Source: Minwuiaceae bacterium (lineage in GTDB: Bacteria > Pseudomonadota > Alphaproteobacteria > Minwuiales > Minwuiaceae). Taken from it: a stretch of DNA of 64,000 nt. Position 1 is the stretch's first letter, and each line of letters begins with the position of its first letter. The notes under the pieces were generated by a model that saw only the letters and a program-made list of their open reading frames with translations, made no database searches and had not been told where the DNA came from. Below are positions 27,466 through 36,483 of this stretch, one piece after another. A program made the position numbers and the translations under genes. The DNA is taken from positions 1-64,000 of the forward strand of contig JANQEE010000045.1 in NCBI GenBank assembly GCA_028278525.1, read 5' to 3'.

Positions 27466-30161
27466 GCTGTACGCCGGCCGATCAACCGCCCGATGACCGC
27501 CTTTTCCAGTTCAACCAAGACGAATACACCGACAGCAAAGGCCAGGATCTTGGCCCAGTCGGGCGGCGACAGCGGCGCAGTCCGGAACAGAAACTGCATC
27601 GCCGGCAGATAGGTGAATAGTATCTGGGCCAGGGCCACCAGGGCGATTGACAGCAGGACGGGTCGGCTGCCGAACAGGCCGCTCAGGGTCCAGGCGGGGC
27701 CGTAGATACGGCGGCAGTTCACCAGATAGACCGCTTCGCCGGCGACGATCGCATTGGTCGCAATGGTGCGCGCCGCTTCCAGACTGCCGCCGGCGGCGCG
27801 TTCAGCGACGAACAGCCCGAACGCACCGGCAACCAAAAAGACGGAGACCAATGCCGTCCGCCAAACCAGCAAAGGCGAGAGAATGGGCTCGCCCGGACGG
27901 CGGGGCGGCCGCCGCATCACGCCGGGCTCCACCGGCTCGAAACCGAGAGCCAGTGCCAGCGTGACGGTTGTTACCATGTTGATCCACAGAATTTGGACCG
28001 GTGTGATCGGCAGGGTGTGACCGAGCATGACCGCCGCGATAATCGTCAGCGCCTCGCCGAAGCTGGTCGGCAGGATGAACAGAATCGACTTCTTCAGATT
28101 GTCATAGATCGTTCGCCCCTCCTCCACCGCATGGGCGATGGAGGCGAAGTTGTCATCGACAATCACCATCTCGGCGGCTTCCTTGGCGGCCTCTGTGCCT
28201 TTGCGGCCCATGGCGACGCCGATGTCGGCGCGTTGCAGCGCCGGCGCGTCGTTCACGCCGTCGCCGGTCATGGCGATGACGTCGCCGCGTTTCTGCAGGG
28301 CTTCGATCAGCCGCAACTTATGCGCGGGCGTGGTGCGCGCGAAGACATCCGCCTCAACCGCAAGCGCCGCAAACGCGTCGTCGTCCGCGGCGTCAAGCTG
28401 ACGGCCGGTCACGACACCGCGGCCTTTGCCGATGCCGAGTGCCCGGCCCACGGCCCTGGCGGTTTCGGCGTGGTCGCCCGTGATCATCTTCACACGGATG
28501 CCTGCCTCCCGGCACTCGGCGACCGCTGCAATTGCCGATTGACGCGGCGGATCGATCAGGCCGAACAGACCGATCAGGATCAGCCCCTGTTCGACGTCGT
28601 CAAAGGCGAGCTCGCCCATCGCCCGGTCCGTCTGCCGGCCGGCGATGGCGATGACCCGTTGGCCACTGGCCGCGTGTTCCCGGGTCCTCTCGTGCCAGTG
28701 GGCATGATCGATCGGACAGGCCTCGCCGTCTTCGTACTGCCAGGCGCACATTTCCAATACGCGTTCGGGCGCACCCTTGACGAACATGTATCCGCTGCCC
28801 ATCGCTTCGCGGTGCGCGGTGGCCATGAACTTGTGTTCGGAATCGAACGGGATCAGCCCGACCCGCGGCAGGGTGCCGGACAGGTCGACAGAGTCGAACC
28901 CCGCTTTGATTGCGAACGACAACAGCGCGCCGTCGGTCGGACTACCGACCAAACGCATCTGACCGTTCGAGGGCGCCAACTGCGCATCGTTGCAAAGCGC
29001 CGCGCCCTGGGCGGCTCTAACGAGATCCGGATGATCGTCGAGCCGCACCGCGGCATCGTCCAACAGGATGCGGCCTTCACCGTTATAGCCGGTACCGGTG
29101 ACATGAAAGGTGTGCTTGGCCGTGACAAGCACCTGCACGGTCAGTTCGTTGCGCGTCAGTGTCCCTGTCTTGTCGGCACAGATAACGGAGACCGATCCCA
29201 GTGTCTCGACCGCCGGGAGACGGCGCACGATGGCGTGGCGCCGCGCCATTCGGGTCACACCGATGGCCAGGGCAATGGTCATGATCGCCGGCAGGCCTTC
29301 GGGAATGGCGGCAACCGAGAGGCCGACGGCGGCGAGAAACATCTCCGACACCGAATAGCCCTGCAACATGACGCCATAGAAAAACGTCGCCGCAGCCAGC
29401 AACAGAATGGCCACGCTCAACCATCGCCCGAAAACCGCGATTTGGCGCAGCAACGGTGTCGACATATCGGAAATGCCGGCCAACATCGCGCCGATGCGGC
29501 CGACCTCAGTCGCCGCGCCCGTTACCACGACGACGCCCTGGCCGGTGCCTTGCGCGACAAGGGTTCCGGAATAGGCCATGCACTGCCGGTCGCCGAGGTC
29601 GGTGTCGGCGGCGACCGGGTCCGGCTCCTTGCCCACCGCGAGCGACTCGCCGGTAAGGGCTGCTTCCTGGATCAGCAGGCTGTGAGCGTCGAACAGCCGC
29701 AGATCGGCGGGAACCTTGTCGCCCGACTTCAGCAGCACGATATCGCCGGGAACAAGATCCACCGCCGGCACGCGCGAACGAACCCCGTCGCGTACGACGA
29801 TGGCCTCCGGCGCCAGCATGTCGCTGATCGCTTCAAGGGCCCGTTCGGCCTGGCCTTCCTGAAGGAACCCGATTATCGCGTTGATGACGACGACACCCAG
29901 AATGACGCCGGCATCGATCCAATGGTCGAGGACCGCGGTAATCGCCGCGGCGACCAACAAGATGTAGATCAGGACGTTGTGGAACTGTTTGAGCAGCCGC
30001 GCAAAAGGACCCGGACGCGGCAATGTCGGCGTCGTGTTCGGCCCGAACCGGGCGAGACGCGCGTTGGCCTCAATGCCGGACAGACCGTCGGGCCCGCTGT
30101 CAAGCCGCTCGAAAACATCCCGGAACGGGATGGCGTGCCAGGGGGCGGAGATTTCGCTCAT
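27462..30161 (-). CDS. P2-type cation-transporting ATPase
   Basis: Membrane ATPase of about 899 residues, resembling the P2A (calcium-type) pumps. Seen: N-terminal cation ATPase domain (HAIPFRDVFERLDSGPDGLSG), actuator region with TGES, the TM4 motif IPEGLPAIMT, the phosphorylation site DKTGTLTRNELTV with D330, MITGDH, and MTGDGVNDAPALQ; six further C-terminal helices follow. The start used, MSEISAPW at 30161, is preferred because the FNR-type box at 30222-30235 would place the transcript start near 30187; an ATG at 30200 is the alternative. Ca2+ or Mn2+ export is the family expectation, not proven here. It ends 66 bases before the acs start, with a separate box between. Confidence 0.9.
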   Translation of the reverse strand: MSEISAPWHAIPFRDVFERLDSGPDGLSGIEANARLARFGPNTTPTLPRPGPFARLLKQFHNVLIYILLVAAAITAVLDHWIDAGVILGVVVINAIIGFLQEGQAERALEAISDMLAPEAIVVRDGVRSRVPAVDLVPGDIVLLKSGDKVPADLRLFDAHSLLIQEAALTGESLAVGKEPDPVAADTDLGDRQCMAYSGTLVAQGTGQGVVVVTGAATEVGRIGAMLAGISDMSTPLLRQIAVFGRWLSVAILLLAAATFFYGVMLQGYSVSEMFLAAVGLSVAAIPEGLPAIMTIALAIGVTRMARRHAIVRRLPAVETLGSVSVICADKTGTLTRNELTVQVLVTAKHTFHVTGTGYNGEGRILLDDAAVRLDDHPDLVRAAQGAALCNDAQLAPSNGQMRLVGSPTDGALLSFAIKAGFDSVDLSGTLPRVGLIPFDSEHKFMATAHREAMGSGYMFVKGAPERVLEMCAWQYEDGEACPIDHAHWHERTREHAASGQRVIAIAGRQTDRAMGELAFDDVEQGLILIGLFGLIDPPRQSAIAAVAECREAGIRVKMITGDHAETARAVGRALGIGKGRGVVTGRQLDAADDDAFAALAVEADVFARTTPAHKLRLIEALQKRGDVIAMTGDGVNDAPALQRADIGVAMGRKGTEAAKEAAEMVIVDDNFASIAHAVEEGRTIYDNLKKSILFILPTSFGEALTIIAAVMLGHTLPITPVQILWINMVTTVTLALALGFEPVEPGVMRRPPRRPGEPILSPLLVWRTALVSVFLVAGAFGLFVAERAAGGSLEAARTIATNAIVAGEAVYLVNCRRIYGPAWTLSGLFGSRPVLLSIALVALAQILFTYLPAMQFLFRTAPLSPPDWAKILAFAVGVFVLVELEKAVIGRLIGRRTA

Positions 30162-30221
30162 GTGACGACAGCTGAGGAACGTCGGATGATGCGACGACAT
30201 ACCCTCCGCGCCTACACCGCA

Positions 30222-30235
30222 TTGAGGCAAGTCAA
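30222..30235. promoter_or_regulatory. FNR/CRP-family box between the P-type ATPase and Sel1 genes
   Basis: TTGAGGCAAGTCAA fits TTGA-N6-TCAA. It lies between divergent genes, and a site at -41.5 would give transcript starts near 30187 (leftward, ATPase) and 30270 (rightward, Sel1 protein), both just ahead of the start codons. One site could therefore serve both genes. Confidence 0.65.
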
Positions 30236-30304
30236 AGTAGCGACGCCGCAACCAACGTATGAATTGGTCGAGATCGAAATCCGTTCTACCGGGAGCAATT
30301 CGAT

Positions 30305-31012
30305 ATGCGTCGGACTCTTCTCGCGATCGTCGCTGCGCTGACGCTGCTGTTCGTGGCTGGCCCGGCGGTCTCCGCGGACATCGACGACGGCATTCAGGCC
30401 TTTCGCGCAAGCCAGTTCGAGCGGGCCTGGCGGTTGCTCGAACCGTCGGCGGAAGCCGGCGACGACAAGGCGCAGTATATCGTCGGCGTGATGTACGATC
30501 ATGGCTACGCCCGCCCGCGCAATTACGCCAAGGCGGCTGAGTGGTTCGAACGGGCCGCGCGCCAGGGCAACGGCGACGCCGCCTTCAATCTGGGGCTCTT
30601 GTATTGGCGCGGCGCCGAAGCCGAGGCCGGCAGCCTCGCCCAGGACCCGGCTGAGGCTGCGGAGTGGCTGAGCCAGGCCGCGGACGCCGGTTTCGCGATG
30701 GCCCAGCAGATTCTGGCCGACATGTATCTTGCCGGGCGTGGCGTCGCGGTCGACGAAAGCAAGGCCTGCGACCTGGCCAAAGCGGCCGCCGATCGTGGCC
30801 TGGTCGGCGCGCAATTCACCGCCGGCCTGCTATATGGGCAAGGCCGGGGCTGCCGGAAGGACATAGTCGAGGCCTACAAGTGGTTCCGGCTCGGCGCGGA
30901 TGCGGGCTATCCCGGCGCGACGCAGAACGTTGATATCCTCCGCAGAGCGATGACCGACAGCGAGATCGCCGAGGCGGAAAGCGCGACGCGAAGCTGGCGC
31001 GCCACGCGCTGA
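30305..31012 (+). CDS. Secreted Sel1-repeat protein
   Basis: Exported protein of 235 residues with a signal peptide (LLAIVAALTLLFVAGPAVSA) and about four Sel1-like TPR repeats: AGDDKAQYIVGVMYDHGYARPRNYAKAAEWFERAA, then repeats with GDAAFNLGLLYWRG, AMAQQILADMYLAGRGVAVDESKA and VGAQFTAGLLYGQGRGCRKDIVEAYKWFRLGA. Sel1 proteins act as scaffolds for protein complexes, often in the envelope. The partner is unknown. It is divergent from the P-type ATPase gene and appears to share its FNR-type box, so it is probably part of the same regulon. Confidence 0.88.
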   Translation: MRRTLLAIVAALTLLFVAGPAVSADIDDGIQAFRASQFERAWRLLEPSAEAGDDKAQYIVGVMYDHGYARPRNYAKAAEWFERAARQGNGDAAFNLGLLYWRGAEAEAGSLAQDPAEAAEWLSQAADAGFAMAQQILADMYLAGRGVAVDESKACDLAKAAADRGLVGAQFTAGLLYGQGRGCRKDIVEAYKWFRLGADAGYPGATQNVDILRRAMTDSEIAEAESATRSWRATR

Positions 31013-31034
31013 CGATTTCCGCCTTCGATCGACG

Positions 31035-31484
31035 CTAAACGTCCAATACCGACCCCAGGTGATTGGCGAGGTCGCCAATCGGCAGGTGCGTCAGATCCTT
31101 ATTGAGTTCGGCCGAAACCACTTTACGGACAGATGGCGACAGCGCCTCGCGCAGATCGCCAAGCGACTTCGGCGGCGCCGCGATGATCAGGCGGTCGTAA
31201 GACCCTTTGGCGGCGTGCCGGTCCAGAAACGCGGCGATGTCGTGCGCAAACATGCGCTTGGCGTCCCGGCGCGGATCGGTCCTCGGTTCCATCGCGTGGC
31301 GCCCCTGCCCCATGCGGTCGAAGCTCCGGCCGGCCCGGTCGTTGTTAAACTCGCTGCCCGGCAGGTTTTCGCCCTCGATGTCTTTGTCGAATGCCCAGGT
31401 CACACCGCGCTGCGGCCCGTCGTTTTGGGCGATGCGCGCTCTTGCGCCGTCGGCGATCAGTATCCAGGTGGTGATCTTTTTCAT
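31035..31484 (-). CDS. Host attachment family protein
   Basis: Small protein of 149 residues of the family named 'protein required for attachment to host cells' (PF10116). Typical segments: ITTWILIADGARARIAQNDG at the N-terminus, an ERTDPRR-like central motif (AMEPRTDPRRDAKRMFAHDIAAFLD), YDRLIIAAPPKSLGDLREALS, and VSAELNKDLTHLPIGDLANHL. The start at 31484 has GAGGAG upstream. The biochemical role is unknown; structurally the family resembles translation-release-factor eRF1 middle domain-like (Baeyer) folds, so a link to ribosomes or RNA is plausible. It follows the HPF-CspA gene by 95 bp on the same strand and is likely co-regulated. Confidence 0.87.
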   Translation of the reverse strand: MKKITTWILIADGARARIAQNDGPQRGVTWAFDKDIEGENLPGSEFNNDRAGRSFDRMGQGRHAMEPRTDPRRDAKRMFAHDIAAFLDRHAAKGSYDRLIIAAPPKSLGDLREALSPSVRKVVSAELNKDLTHLPIGDLANHLGSVLDV

Positions 31485-31579
31485 GATGGCTCCTCGGGTC
31501 ATCTCAATTTGCGTGCATCGACGACCGGCAGGTGAACAGACCGCGACCTCGCCGCCCCGGCCCAACGCTTTGCAGCGGT

Positions 31580-32179
31580 CTAAGAACGACTTCCATCGTC
31601 CCGTACGGCCGTCCGCCGGGCGCGCACCGTTTCCACAACGTCCACGGTGCTTGCCTGCAGGCCTTTCTCCCCCAATTCCTCGACGAACCGAACCGCGATG
31701 CCAGGCGCGAGGTCGTCGAAGTCGGCGTTCACCACGCTGTTGCGATGGAAATAGACCTCGCTGCCATCGGCGGTTTCGATAAAGCCATAGCCCCCGTCGG
31801 GCAACAGCCGCGCGATCCTGCCGTGCGGCTCGGCTTCGTGGAATTTCACCTTGCCGCGGCTGACTCGCACATGGTCCTGAAGCTGCCGGCGCGCGGCATC
31901 GAACGCATCGCGGATGGCGACATACGGATCCTCGTGCGCGTGATGCTGCGACGGCGAACGTTTGACGACGAGGTCCTGGCGGCCCGGTACGGTCAGTTGG
32001 ATGCGCACCTGAAACAGCCGTCCCTGGTGGTGGTGCCTATGCGGCTCTTCGACGGTGACCCGGCAGGATGTGATGCGCCCGTGAAACCGGTCCAGCTTAG
32101 CGGCCTCGGACCGGATACGGGCTTCGACGGCGGGGGAAGACGGCAGTCCCTTAAACGAAATGACCAATGGTAATTGCAT
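31580..32179 (-). CDS. HPF/RaiA ribosome-hibernation domain fused to a cold-shock domain
   Basis: Two-domain protein of 199 residues. The N-terminal part (about 1-110) is HPF/RaiA-like: MQLPLVISFKGLPSSPAVEARIRSEAAKLDRF, SCRVTVEEPHRHHHQGRLFQVRIQLTVPG, and DPYVAIRDAFDAARRQLQD, which should bind the 30S decoding centre. The C-terminal part (about 120-185) is CspA-like, with GRIARLLPDGGYGFIETADGSEVYFHRNSV replacing the usual KGYGFI and FVHFS motifs. The ATG at 32179 was chosen because an upstream in-frame start adds 23 residues before the domain begins. The FNR-type box lies 88 bases upstream. It probably inactivates ribosomes and holds RNA during energy stress. Confidence 0.9.
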   Translation of the reverse strand: MQLPLVISFKGLPSSPAVEARIRSEAAKLDRFHGRITSCRVTVEEPHRHHHQGRLFQVRIQLTVPGRQDLVVKRSPSQHHAHEDPYVAIRDAFDAARRQLQDHVRVSRGKVKFHEAEPHGRIARLLPDGGYGFIETADGSEVYFHRNSVVNADFDDLAPGIAVRFVEELGEKGLQASTVDVVETVRARRTAVRDDGSRS

Positions 32180-32266
32180 CGCGGCAGGCTCTTCTGAAGA
32201 CGACCCGGCGATCACAATCGGATGCGCCTCGCAGCCCAAAGCTGGCACGGCCCGACAACGGTCACT

Positions 32267-32280
32267 TTGACCTGAATCAA
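32267..32280. promoter_or_regulatory. FNR/CRP-family box upstream of the HPF-CspA gene
   Basis: TTGACCTGAATCAA matches TTGAC-N4-ATCAA, the form closest to the FNR/FixK consensus in this window. Its centre is about 95 bases from the HPF-CspA ATG; activation at -41.5 would start the transcript near 32232 with a leader of about 53 bases. It shares the left half TTGACCTG with the box upstream of acs. Confidence 0.7.
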
Positions 32281-32342
32281 GATGACGGAAGAACGGTCCC
32301 GACCGGTTCCTGTACGGTCGGCCTGGTTGCTCTATAGGGTTC

Positions 32343-33494
32343 TCAAAGCGTGGATGGTTCCGAAAGCAGGCGGCGCGCGATGATCACGCGCATGATCTCG
32401 TTGGTGCCTTCCAGGATCTGGTGTACCCGGGTATCGCGCAGGTAGCGCTCGACGGGGTAGTCCTGCAGGTAACCGTAGCCGCCGTGCAGCTGGAGCGCCT
32501 GGTTGCAGATCTCGAAACCGGCGTCCGTGGCGAAGCGCTTGCCCATGGCGCAGTACATGGTCGCTTCCGGGTCGCCGGCGTCCAGCTTGGCGGCAGCCTG
32601 GCGGATCATCAGGCGCGCCGCCTCCAGCTCCGTCGCCATGTCCGCCAGCTTGAACTGTGTCGCCTGAAAGTCGGCGATGGCGCGGCCGAACTGTCGGCGG
32701 TCCTGCACGTAGGAGCGCGCGGCGGTTAGGCAGGCACGGGCGCCACCGATGGAGCAGGCGCCGATATTAATACGGCCGCCGTCGAGCCCCATCATCGCGA
32801 TCTTAAAGCCCTCGCCTTCATCGCCGACCCGGTTCGCGACCGGCACTCGGCAATCTTCAAAGATCACCATAGACGTCGGTTGCGAATTCCAGCCGAGCTT
32901 GCGTTCCTGGGCACCGAAGCTGAGGCCGGGGGTGCCGGCCTCCACTGCCAGGCAAGTCACGCCGCCCGACCCGTCGTCGCCGGTGCGCACCATGGTGACG
33001 TAGACGTCCGACCGGCCGCCCCCTGAAATAAACGCCTTGGTGCCGTTCAGCACATAATGATCACCGTCCCGCACCGCCCGGGTGCGAAGCGCCGCGGCGT
33101 CGGAACCGGAGCCCGGTTCCGTCAGGCAATAGCTGGCGAACAAGTCCATGGAACAAAGGCCCGGCAGAAACTTTTGCCGGACCGTATCGCCCCCGAACCG
33201 GTCGATCATCCAGGCCGCCATGTTGTGGATCGAGATATAGGCGGCCGTCGAGGTACAACCGGCGGACAATTCCTCGAAGATCAGTGCGGCGTCGAGCCGC
33301 TTCAGGCCGGAGCCGCCGACATCGTCGGACACGTAGATGCCGGCGAAACCCAATGCCGCTCCGCGCCTCAGCACATCCTCCGGAAACGTCTTGTCGGCGT
33401 CCCAGTCGGCGGCTTGCGGCGCCATTTCCTGCTCAGCGAAGTCCCGCGCCGTTTGCTGGAAAGCCCGTTGGTCTTCAGTCAGCTCGAAATTCAT
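32343..33494 (-). CDS. Acyl-CoA dehydrogenase, isobutyryl-CoA dehydrogenase-like
   Basis: FAD-dependent acyl-CoA dehydrogenase of 383 residues catalysing alpha,beta-desaturation. Seen: [23 protein letters not shown], the FAD-binding [19 protein letters not shown], and the C-terminal [45 protein letters not shown]. The region around EGTNEIMR carries the catalytic Glu. [16 protein letters not shown] and [15 protein letters not shown] resemble the valine-pathway isobutyryl-CoA enzyme (ACAD8), a subgroup call by pattern only. No other branched-chain genes are adjacent, though a 3-hydroxyisobutyrate dehydrogenase-family gene lies at 41.5 kb. Confidence 0.9.
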   Translation of the reverse strand: MNFELTEDQRAFQQTARDFAEQEMAPQAADWDADKTFPEDVLRRGAALGFAGIYVSDDVGGSGLKRLDAALIFEELSAGCTSTAAYISIHNMAAWMIDRFGGDTVRQKFLPGLCSMDLFASYCLTEPGSGSDAAALRTRAVRDGDHYVLNGTKAFISGGGRSDVYVTMVRTGDDGSGGVTCLAVEAGTPGLSFGAQERKLGWNSQPTSMVIFEDCRVPVANRVGDEGEGFKIAMMGLDGGRINIGACSIGGARACLTAARSYVQDRRQFGRAIADFQATQFKLADMATELEAARLMIRQAAAKLDAGDPEATMYCAMGKRFATDAGFEICNQALQLHGGYGYLQDYPVERYLRDTRVHQILEGTNEIMRVIIARRLLSEPSTL

Positions 33495-33557
33495 GGTGAC
33501 CGGTGATAGGCAAGCCGCCCGGGGCTGTCAACGTCCCGAGGCGTTGACCCGTGCCGC

Positions 33558-35153
33558 TCAGGCCGCGGCGGCGGGGGCCGCCTTCGCTTCGGTCTCGTAC
33601 TTGACCTCGCCGGAATCCCGGTCGACGCCGACGAGACTGACATCGTACCCCCATAGCCGGCGGACATGCTTCAGCACTTCCTTGCGGCTCTTTTCGTCGA
33701 GCGGAATGCCGTTGCGCATGCGGTGCTCCAGGCGCAAGTGGCGGTCGCCGCGCAGGTCCACGTCGACGATCTGGATGTCTGGGTCGATCGTGCTGATATC
33801 GTAGCTGCGGGCAACGGCCTCGCGCACCCGCCGATAGCCCTGCTCGTCATGGATAGGACCGACCGTGTAGTGGCTGTCCTTCTCATCGTCGGTCAAGGCG
33901 AATAGCTTGAACTGCCGGATCAGGTTGGGGCTCAGGAACTGCTGAATGAACGACTCGTCGCGGTAGTTCGCCCACGCATCCTTAAGCACACTGCGCCAAT
34001 CGCCGCAGCCGGCGATGTCCGGGAACCAGTGCTTATCCTCATCGGTCGGCTCGGTGCAGATGCGCTGAATATCCTGCATCATGGCCAGACCCAGCGCGTA
34101 AGGATTGATGCCATTGTAACGGGGATCGTCGAAGTCCGGCTGAAAGACGACGTTCGAATGGCTGTGCAGAATCTCCAGCATGGTGCCTTCGCTCAGCAGC
34201 CCTTTGTCGTACAACGCGGTGCAGATGTAATGGTGGACGAAGGTGGCGCAACCCTCGTTCATTACCTTGGTCTGCTTTTGCGGATAGAAGTACTGGGCGA
34301 CATTACGAACGATGCGCAACACTTCCCGCTGCCACGGCTCCAGCGCCGGGCTGTTCTTCTCGAAGAAGTAAAGCAGGTTTTCCTGCGGCAGTTTCAACCG
34401 CTTCTTGCGCGCGGCGAGATCCGCCTCGTCTTCGGTCGGGTCCGCGGCGCCCGGCCCCTTGGGAACCGTCCGCCACAGGTCGTTGAAGCTCTGCTGTTCG
34501 TAATCCTCACGCTCCTGCACACGGCGCTTGCGTTCACGTTCGCTCAGCTTCGGCGGCCGGCGGTAGCGGAATACGCCGTGGTCCATGATCGCGTGCGCGG
34601 CATCGAGAATTTCCTCGACCGCGTTCAGGCCCTCACGCTCTTCGCATTCGGCGATATAGCTTTTGGCGAACTGCAGATATTCCAGAATACCCTCGGCATC
34701 GGTCCACTGCCGGAACAGGTAATTGTTCTTGAAGAAGTGGTTGTGGCCGAACGCGGCGTGCGCCATGACCAACGCCTGCAGCGCCATGGTGTTCTCTTCC
34801 ATGTTGTAGCTGATGCAGGGATTGGAGTTGATCACGATCTCATAGGCAAGGCCGGCGTAGCCCTTGCGGTACATCCGCTCTTCGCGGGCGAAATGCTTGC
34901 CGAACGACCAGTGCGAATACATCAACGGCATGCCGATCGACGAATAGGCGTCGAGCATCTGTTCCGATGAAATAATCTCGACCTGGTTCGGATAGACGTC
35001 GAGCCCGAGGTCGTTCAATGCGACCTCTTCGATTGCATCATAGGTGCGCTGCAAGGTCTCGAACGTCCATTCGGACCCCTCGAACAGGGGTTCTACGTCG
35101 CTCTTCTTTGCCATGGTCGCCGACCGCTTCTGCGGCTCCTCGATGATGGCCAT
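33558..35153 (-). CDS. ycgB: SpoVR/YcgB family protein
   Basis: Cytosolic protein of about 531 residues, very close to E. coli YcgB through its length. Landmarks: EIISSEQMLDAYSSIGMPLMYSHWSFGK, AYEIVINSNPCISYNMEENTMALQALVMAHAAFGHNHFFKNNYLFRQWTDAEGILEYL, QYFYPQKQTKVMNEGCATFVHHYI, HSHSNVVFQPDFDDPRYNGINPYALGLAMMQDIQRIC, and ESFIQQFLSPNLIRQFKLF. Its ATG shares one base with the stop of the YeaH-like gene; an alternative ATG at 35114 exists. In Bacillus SpoVR affects cortex formation and in E. coli it joins YeaG and YeaH in stationary or nitrogen-stress physiology; the mechanism is unknown. Position in the operon behind prkA and yeaH matches the conserved trio. Confidence 0.95.
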   Translation of the reverse strand: MAIIEEPQKRSATMAKKSDVEPLFEGSEWTFETLQRTYDAIEEVALNDLGLDVYPNQVEIISSEQMLDAYSSIGMPLMYSHWSFGKHFAREERMYRKGYAGLAYEIVINSNPCISYNMEENTMALQALVMAHAAFGHNHFFKNNYLFRQWTDAEGILEYLQFAKSYIAECEEREGLNAVEEILDAAHAIMDHGVFRYRRPPKLSERERKRRVQEREDYEQQSFNDLWRTVPKGPGAADPTEDEADLAARKKRLKLPQENLLYFFEKNSPALEPWQREVLRIVRNVAQYFYPQKQTKVMNEGCATFVHHYICTALYDKGLLSEGTMLEILHSHSNVVFQPDFDDPRYNGINPYALGLAMMQDIQRICTEPTDEDKHWFPDIAGCGDWRSVLKDAWANYRDESFIQQFLSPNLIRQFKLFALTDDEKDSHYTVGPIHDEQGYRRVREAVARSYDISTIDPDIQIVDVDLRGDRHLRLEHRMRNGIPLDEKSRKEVLKHVRRLWGYDVSLVGVDRDSGEVKYETEAKAAPAAAA

Positions 35154-36466
35154 CAGCTCGCTTGCTGATCGGCGGAAAACAACTCGCGGAAGACCGGGTA
35201 AATGTCGCCCGGCTGAGCGATACGCTTCATCTCGAAATTCGCCCACCGGTCACTGACATTGCGATAGCCCTGCCAAAGAGCCGTCCCGTTGGTCGAGTTC
35301 TGGAAAATCTGCATCTCGCGCTCGTCGAGGATTTCGACATATGCGTAATACTGACAAAGCGGCATCAGCTCGCTATCCAGAAGGCCGATGCATTTTTCGG
35401 TGTCGCCCGAGAAGTTCTCGCCATCGGACGCCTGGGCCGCGTAGATGTTCCACTCGTCGACCGGATAGCGTGCCTTCAAAACCTTCTGCATTTCGATCAG
35501 CGCCGTGCTGACCACCGTGCCGCCGGTCTCCCGGCTATAGAAGAAGGTTTGCTCGTCGACTTCCTGGGCCAGGTGCGTATGTCGGATAAACACGACGTCG
35601 ATCCGCTCATATCGGCGCTTCAGGAACAGATGCAGAAGGATAAAGAACCGTTTGGCCAGGTCCTTCTCCCGCTCGCCCATCGAACCGGACACGTCCATCA
35701 GGCAGAACATGACCGCCTTCGTGTTGGGTTCGGGGTGCTGCACGAAATTGTTGTAGCGAATGTCGAATGGATCGATGTAGGGCACGCTCCGCCGCTTGTG
35801 CTGCAACGCCTCGTACTCTTCGTGCAGCGCGGCAAGACGACTGTGTTCCTCGGCACAACGATTCGACTTGCGCTCGAGATCGATAATCTCCTGCGCAATC
35901 CTGTTCAACTCATCGGAGGACGGACGTTTCAGTGCCAGCCGCCGGCCGAAAGCATTCCGCATCGACCGCAGGACGTTGATGTTCGTCGGCGTGCCCGAGT
36001 TGGTGTAACCGGCCCGGTGCGGTTTTACGGAGCAGATCTCCTTGAGATCCGTTTTGACCAGATCCGGCAGTTCCAGATCCTCAAAAAACAACTCAAGGAA
36101 TTCTTCCCGCGACAGCGCGAACTCGAACTGGTCCTCGCCCTCGCCATCTTCCGCGCCTTGCTTGCCGCCCTCGCCCTGTCCGCCGGACGGCGGCTTCTTC
36201 ACCTTGTCGCCGGAGCTGAACTCCTTGTTGCCGGGGAAAACCCGCTCCCGATAACCGCCGGTGGGAGAATGGCGAAAACGCGGTTCGCCAATTCCCTTCG
36301 ACGGGATCGTGATGGTCTCGCCGGTACCGATGTCGGAAATGGCGCGCTCGGTTACCGAGCGATTGACCACTTCCTTGATCTGGGCACGCGCGCGCCGCAT
36401 GAACCTTTGCCGGTTGCCAAGGCTCTTATCCTTCGGATTCTGGCGGCGGTCGATAAAAAAGGGCAT
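35153..36466 (-). CDS. yeaH: YeaH/DUF444 family protein with vWA-type domain
   Basis: Protein of 437 residues. The N-terminus MPFFIDRRQNPKDKSLGNRQRFMRRARAQIKEVV and GGYRERVFPGNKEFSSGDKVKKPP are diagnostic for DUF444. A disordered Gly/Glu/Asp stretch lies near 95-115. The C-terminal half is a von Willebrand A-like domain with a MIDAS-type DVSGSMGEREKDLAKRF and SRETGGTVVSTALIEM. It lies between prkA (17 bp upstream) and ycgB (coupled downstream). Its partner is presumably the PrkA AAA+ kinase, by analogy to MoxR-type ATPase/vWA pairs. Confidence 0.95.
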   Translation of the reverse strand: MPFFIDRRQNPKDKSLGNRQRFMRRARAQIKEVVNRSVTERAISDIGTGETITIPSKGIGEPRFRHSPTGGYRERVFPGNKEFSSGDKVKKPPSGGQGEGGKQGAEDGEGEDQFEFALSREEFLELFFEDLELPDLVKTDLKEICSVKPHRAGYTNSGTPTNINVLRSMRNAFGRRLALKRPSSDELNRIAQEIIDLERKSNRCAEEHSRLAALHEEYEALQHKRRSVPYIDPFDIRYNNFVQHPEPNTKAVMFCLMDVSGSMGEREKDLAKRFFILLHLFLKRRYERIDVVFIRHTHLAQEVDEQTFFYSRETGGTVVSTALIEMQKVLKARYPVDEWNIYAAQASDGENFSGDTEKCIGLLDSELMPLCQYYAYVEILDEREMQIFQNSTNGTALWQGYRNVSDRWANFEMKRIAQPGDIYPVFRELFSADQQAS

Positions 36467-36483
36467 GAATTATACGCCAATCG

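Noticed and set aside
27993-30341. 782-codon open frame antisense to the P-type ATPase gene
   Set aside because: It mirrors the ATPase gene, which carries DKTGT and GDGVNDAP motifs; the antisense translation is His/Asp/Arg-rich and featureless.
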